The translations under genes were made by a program, and so were the position numbers. From positions 1-38,468 of the forward strand of contig JANNRA010000156.1 of assembly GCA_031401035.1 (NCBI GenBank): a stretch of 38,468 nt of DNA, read 5' to 3'. This document shows positions 35,991 to 38,468 of this stretch, piece by piece. Source of the DNA: JANNRA01 sp031401035. Lineage in GTDB: Bacteria; Desulfobacterota; Binatia; HRBIN30; CADEER01. The notes under the pieces are model-generated. The model saw nothing but the letters and a program-made list of their open reading frames with translations, did not search any database and was not told the origin of the DNA. How positions within the stretch are numbered: the stretch's first letter is position 1; each line of letters starts with the position of its first letter.

Positions 35991-37403
35991 CTAGTACGCG
36001 TTCTGGCGCGACAGCACGGCGGGGAGCGTCTTGGCGAGGATCTTCAGGTCGAGCGCCAGCGACCAGTTGTCGATGTACTCCATGTCGGAGCGGATCCAGG
36101 CGTCGAACTCCGGCGTCCGGCTGCGGATCTGCCACAGGCAGGTGATGCCCGGTTTGACGCTGAAGCGGCGCTTGTGCCAGCCGACGTCGATCTTCTCGAC
36201 GTCGCGCACCGGCAGCGGGCGCGGCCCGACCAGGCTCATGTCGCCGCGCAGCACGTTGACCAGCTGCGGCAGCTCATCGAGGCTGGTGGCGCGCAGCCAG
36301 GCGCCGAGGCGCGTGACGCGCGGATCCCGCTTGATCTTGAACACCGGCCCCTGCGCCTCGTTCTGCACCTCGAGCTGCGCCTGGAGGCGCTCCGCGTCGG
36401 GCACCATGGTGCGGAACTTGTAGGCCCGGAAGCGCCGCCGGTGCAGACCGATGCGCTCCTGAGCGAAGACCACCGGGCCGCGCGAGTCGACCTTGATCGC
36501 GACGGCGATCAGCGCCAGCGCCGGCGCCAGGACCAGCAGGCCGATGCTGGAACCGGCGAGGTCGATGAGGCGCTTGGTGCCGAGCAGCACGGCGTCGGTC
36601 GGACCGCTGCCGATGGTCACCACCGCCTGGCCGGAGACGCTGTCGACCACCGTCCAGGCGCTCGGTCGTTCACTCAGGTCGGCGAGCAGGCGGACGAGAA
36701 TCCCCTGCTGTTCGCAGAGCGCCACCAGCCGCGCCATCACCGGCTGGGCGCGATCGAGTGGAAAGGCGAGAAACACTTCGTCGACGGGCTGACGATCGAG
36801 CACGCCCTCGAGGCGCGCCAGCGCGGAGATGACACGCGCGGCGGCCGTCTCGCCGCTGCCGGCGGCGTCGATGACTTCGACGACGCGGTAGCCGAGCCCC
36901 GAGCGGGCGGCGAGGCGGCGCGCCGCGCCGAGCGCCGCGGTGCCGTCGCCGGCGATGACGACGTCGCGCAGGTTGCGACCGGCGCGGCGCACCAGCGTGC
37001 CGACGCCGCGCAGCAGACGGCGGCCGCCGGCCAGCGCCGCGACGCTGCCGGCCCAGAAGACGGCGGTGAAGGCGAGATCGGCGCGCGGGTAGCCGAGCAG
37101 CGCGCCGAGCGGCAGCACCGGCGCCACCGCCAGGGCCGCGGCGAAGGCGACGTCGCGCACCTCGCGCGTCGGGCTCGCCAGGCGGTACGACCCGTACAGC
37201 CCGGCCGTCGCCAGGGCGATGTGCCAGTAGCCGAGGTAGGCGACGAGCAGCAGGACCTCGGCGACGCTCATCGGCAGGCGCAGCAGGCCGTCGAGGCGCA
37301 CGCCGGTTCCGGTCGCGACCATCGCCCCGGCGAGACTCACCAGGACGAGGATCAGGTCGACCACCCCCAGGCCGGTCAGCAGCATCTGGCGTCGCATCAT
37401 CAT
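35991..37403 (-). CDS. Polyprenyl-phosphate glycosylphosphotransferase (WbaP/WcaJ-like)
   Basis: A 470-aa initiating enzyme that transfers a sugar-1-phosphate from an NDP-sugar to undecaprenyl phosphate. The N-terminal four membrane segments (GVVDLILVLVSLAGAMVA, VAEVLLLVAYLGYWHIA and two more) precede a Rossmann-like domain (VVIAGDGTAALGAARRLAA). The catalytic domain begins with a membrane re-entrant helix (SSIGLLVLAPALALIAV), then KVDSRGPVVFAQERIG, the FKIKRDPRVTRLGAWLR block and the Asp-Glu dyad of TSLDELPQLVNVLRGDMS, followed by VGPRPL and VKPGITCLWQI. The start at 37403 has GGAGGAG 7 nt upstream. It lies directly after the BY-kinase-like gene, as in many such loci. Confidence 0.94.
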   Translation of the reverse strand: MMMRRQMLLTGLGVVDLILVLVSLAGAMVATGTGVRLDGLLRLPMSVAEVLLLVAYLGYWHIALATAGLYGSYRLASPTREVRDVAFAAALAVAPVLPLGALLGYPRADLAFTAVFWAGSVAALAGGRRLLRGVGTLVRRAGRNLRDVVIAGDGTAALGAARRLAARSGLGYRVVEVIDAAGSGETAAARVISALARLEGVLDRQPVDEVFLAFPLDRAQPVMARLVALCEQQGILVRLLADLSERPSAWTVVDSVSGQAVVTIGSGPTDAVLLGTKRLIDLAGSSIGLLVLAPALALIAVAIKVDSRGPVVFAQERIGLHRRRFRAYKFRTMVPDAERLQAQLEVQNEAQGPVFKIKRDPRVTRLGAWLRATSLDELPQLVNVLRGDMSLVGPRPLPVRDVEKIDVGWHKRRFSVKPGITCLWQIRSRTPEFDAWIRSDMEYIDNWSLALDLKILAKTLPAVLSRQNAY

Positions 37404-37428
37404 CGTCGTCTCCTCCGCACCGCAGGCC

Positions 37429-38037
37429 TCACATGGGGTATCGTCGGGTCAGCACCACGCCGAGCGCCCGGCAGCCGGCTGCCTGCACGCGTGCGGCGGC
37501 GGCGCGCAGATCGGCGCGCGCTGTCACGCCGCTCTCGGCGACCAGCACCATTCCGTCGCAGGCGCCGGCGAGCAGCAGCGCGTCGATCGAACTCAGCACC
37601 GACGGCGCGTCGATCAGCACCAACTGCGCGGCGGCCGTGCCGCTCAACCACTCGCCGACGGCGGCTCCGAGGGCGGCGCCGTCGAGATCGAGCCCGCACG
37701 GCGGCCGTGTCGCCGTGCCGCGCTCGGCCAGCGTCGCGGCGCCGCCGCTGCGCGCCAGCCCCGCCACCGCCACTGGCAGCCGCAATTCGCGGGCCCGCCC
37801 GGCCAGGGCGTCGACCACCTCGCGCGCCGCCGGTCCGGCTACGACCGGGGCGAAGACGAGCACGCGCGCCGGCGTGCCCTGCGCCGCCAGGGCGCGCAGG
37901 CTGTCGAGCAGTGCGGCGACCTCCGGAGCGGACGCCGCTACCGCCGGTGCCTCCACCTCGCGGGCGATGCGGCGCGGCTCGACGCGCGGCGTCACCACCT
38001 GCTGCGTGCGCTTCAGGGCCTGCATGTAGCTGCTCAT
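37429..38037 (-). CDS. BY-kinase-like (CpsD/CapB/Wzc C-domain) protein lacking the P-loop
   Basis: A 202-aa protein resembling the cytoplasmic tyrosine kinase domain that controls polysaccharide assembly. Its second half fits: AQLVLIDAPSVLSSIDALLL is the Walker B-type strand, followed by CDGMVLVAESGVTARADLR and GCRALGVVLTRR. The first half, RVLVFAPVVAGPAAREVVDA, occupies the place of the Walker A (GxGKS/T) loop but lacks the Gly-Lys-Ser/Thr, so ATP hydrolysis or phosphorylation is unlikely. There is no Tyr-rich tail; the end is RRYPM. ATG 38037 (MSSYMQALKRTQQ) has GGGGGAA about 7 nt upstream; the longer frame to 38160 runs through a repeat. It may act as a scaffold or regulator. Confidence 0.72.
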   Translation of the reverse strand: MSSYMQALKRTQQVVTPRVEPRRIAREVEAPAVAASAPEVAALLDSLRALAAQGTPARVLVFAPVVAGPAAREVVDALAGRARELRLPVAVAGLARSGGAATLAERGTATRPPCGLDLDGAALGAAVGEWLSGTAAAQLVLIDAPSVLSSIDALLLAGACDGMVLVAESGVTARADLRAAAARVQAAGCRALGVVLTRRYPM

Positions 38038-38065
38038 GATTCGTTCCCCCACGCTGACGGCTTCT

Positions 38066-38152
38066 TCTGGAGGGCGCCGCCCCGTCGGCGCCTGTTGCAT
38101 CGAGGGGCCGCCGGGCCCGCCAACCGGCGCCGACGGGGCGGCGGCGTCCAGA
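38066..38152. repeat. Palindromic dispersed repeat, copy 2
   Basis: The left arm begins TTCTGGAGGGCGCCGCCCCG at 38066 and runs to GGCGCC at 38092. The right arm starts GGCGCCGACGGGGCGGCGGC at 38126 and ends TCCAGAA at 38152. The arms pair at about 26 of 28 positions around a 33-nt centre. 38068-38097 matches the reverse complement of 44-73 with one mismatch, and the centre is partly conserved with copy 1. It lies between the LysM-protein gene and the BY-kinase-like gene in the same operon. The element could form a large hairpin in the transcript. Confidence 0.85.
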
Positions 38153-38191
38153 ACGGCCAATTCGCCTGCATCCTCATCATCATCCCGATCA

Positions 38192-38468
38192 TCATCCCGC
38201 CCCCGGCAGCCGCAGGACGTCGCCGGCGGTGATGCGATCCGGGTCCTGGAGATTCGGGTTGGCAGCGCGCAGTTTGCGCAGCGTCTCCGGTTTCGCGTTG
38301 CCGTAGTGTCGCCGGGCGATGTCGGTCAGCGTCTGGCCCTTACCGACGACGATGAACGTCTGAGGAGGCGCCGCCGGCGCAGCGGCGGGCGCGGCGGCCA
38401 CCGCCGCCGCAGTCGGCGCGGCCCCAGTCGGGGCCGCCGCCACCACCGGCCGCGGCGCGGCGCTGAAG
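38192..38468 (-). CDS. LysM-domain protein (5' part outside window)
   Basis: The frame is open to the window edge and continues beyond it, so only the C-terminal 91 or so residues are seen. An Ala/Pro-rich linker (APAAAPAAPPQ) leads to a LysM domain, TFIVVGKGQTLTDIARRHYG and then LRKLRAANPNLQDPDRITAG ending in VLRLPGAG. LysM domains bind peptidoglycan, so the full protein probably acts at or in the cell wall. The neighbouring genes suggest a role in the polysaccharide assembly complex; the part outside the window could be an AAA ATPase or secretion-type partner, but that cannot be seen. Confidence 0.85.
   Translation of the reverse strand, partial: FSAAPRPVVAAAPTGAAPTAAAVAAAPAAAPAAPPQTFIVVGKGQTLTDIARRHYGNAKPETLRKLRAANPNLQDPDRITAGDVLRLPGAG

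Noticed and set aside
35838..38039. Plus-strand open frame of 733 codons opposite the phosphotransferase
   Set aside because: It is antisense to a clear WbaP-like gene and made of His/Arg/Gln-rich low-complexity sequence.
37429..38160. Extended N-terminus of the BY-kinase-like protein
   Set aside because: The extra residues are translated from the palindromic repeat and a good ribosome site precedes the internal ATG at 38037.

Overview
This is a very GC-rich, densely coded bacterial chromosome segment with Gram-negative character (a lipoprotein, a Wzx/Wzy-type exopolysaccharide locus, no plasmid or phage genes). The mix of genes recalls uncultured Deltaproteobacteria-like or Binatota genomes: a fused electron-transfer flavoprotein, a second EF-G, two type III pantothenate kinases, a cytochrome P450, SnoaL-like proteins and a Hint-like protein. 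That placement is inference; no rRNA or other phylogenetic marker was analysed.

Layout. (1) 1-3305, minus strand: a palindromic repeat, then icd (isocitrate dehydrogenase) followed 4 bp later by a fused EtfB-EtfA gene. (2) 3460-3972, plus: a small lipoprotein, convergent with (3) a long minus-strand housekeeping cluster at 13738-3969. In transcription order this holds a secreted SnoaL/NTF2-like protein, valS, nadC, birA, two tandem coaX genes, an EF-G-like GTPase, a helical conserved protein and a stand-alone Hint-like protein. Gaps are short or are ATGA overlaps. (4) 13924-14011, plus: tRNA-Leu(CAG). (5) 14055-17135, minus: a 1026-aa discoidin plus glycosidase-like protein. (6) 17136-19821: a sparse stretch with one doubtful small ORF, then a cytochrome P450 and a spermidine-synthase-like protein on the plus strand. 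(7) 19818-25836: a DEAD-box helicase, a NimA-like flavoprotein, an aldo/keto reductase, an aminotransferase, a DUF2878-like membrane protein and a second SnoaL-like protein, with tightly convergent pairs.

(8) 25945-38468, minus: a polysaccharide operon. In transcription order it encodes a LysM protein (cut by the window edge), a BY-kinase-like protein without a P-loop, a polyprenyl-phosphate glycosylphosphotransferase, a Wzy/ligase-like membrane protein, a methyltransferase, a GT2, a sulfotransferase, a Wzx flippase, a sugar-nucleotide epimerase, a GT4, a second GT2 and a secreted protein of unknown function. Six of the junctions are 4-nt ATGA or GTGA overlaps. Together the genes describe lipid-linked assembly of a short repeat unit that may be sulfated, followed by flipping and polymerisation.

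The most unusual signals are three unrelated palindromic repeat families. One (about 85 bp) occurs near each end of the window. One is an in-frame hairpin inside valS. One sits across the sulfotransferase/flippase junction and supplies both the stop codon and the next start codon. Also notable are the ETF fusion, the paired CoaX copies with diverged phosphate loops, the stand-alone Hint-like protein coupled to a helical partner, and the P-loop-less BY-kinase. No CRISPR array, integrase, transposase or obvious defence system was seen.
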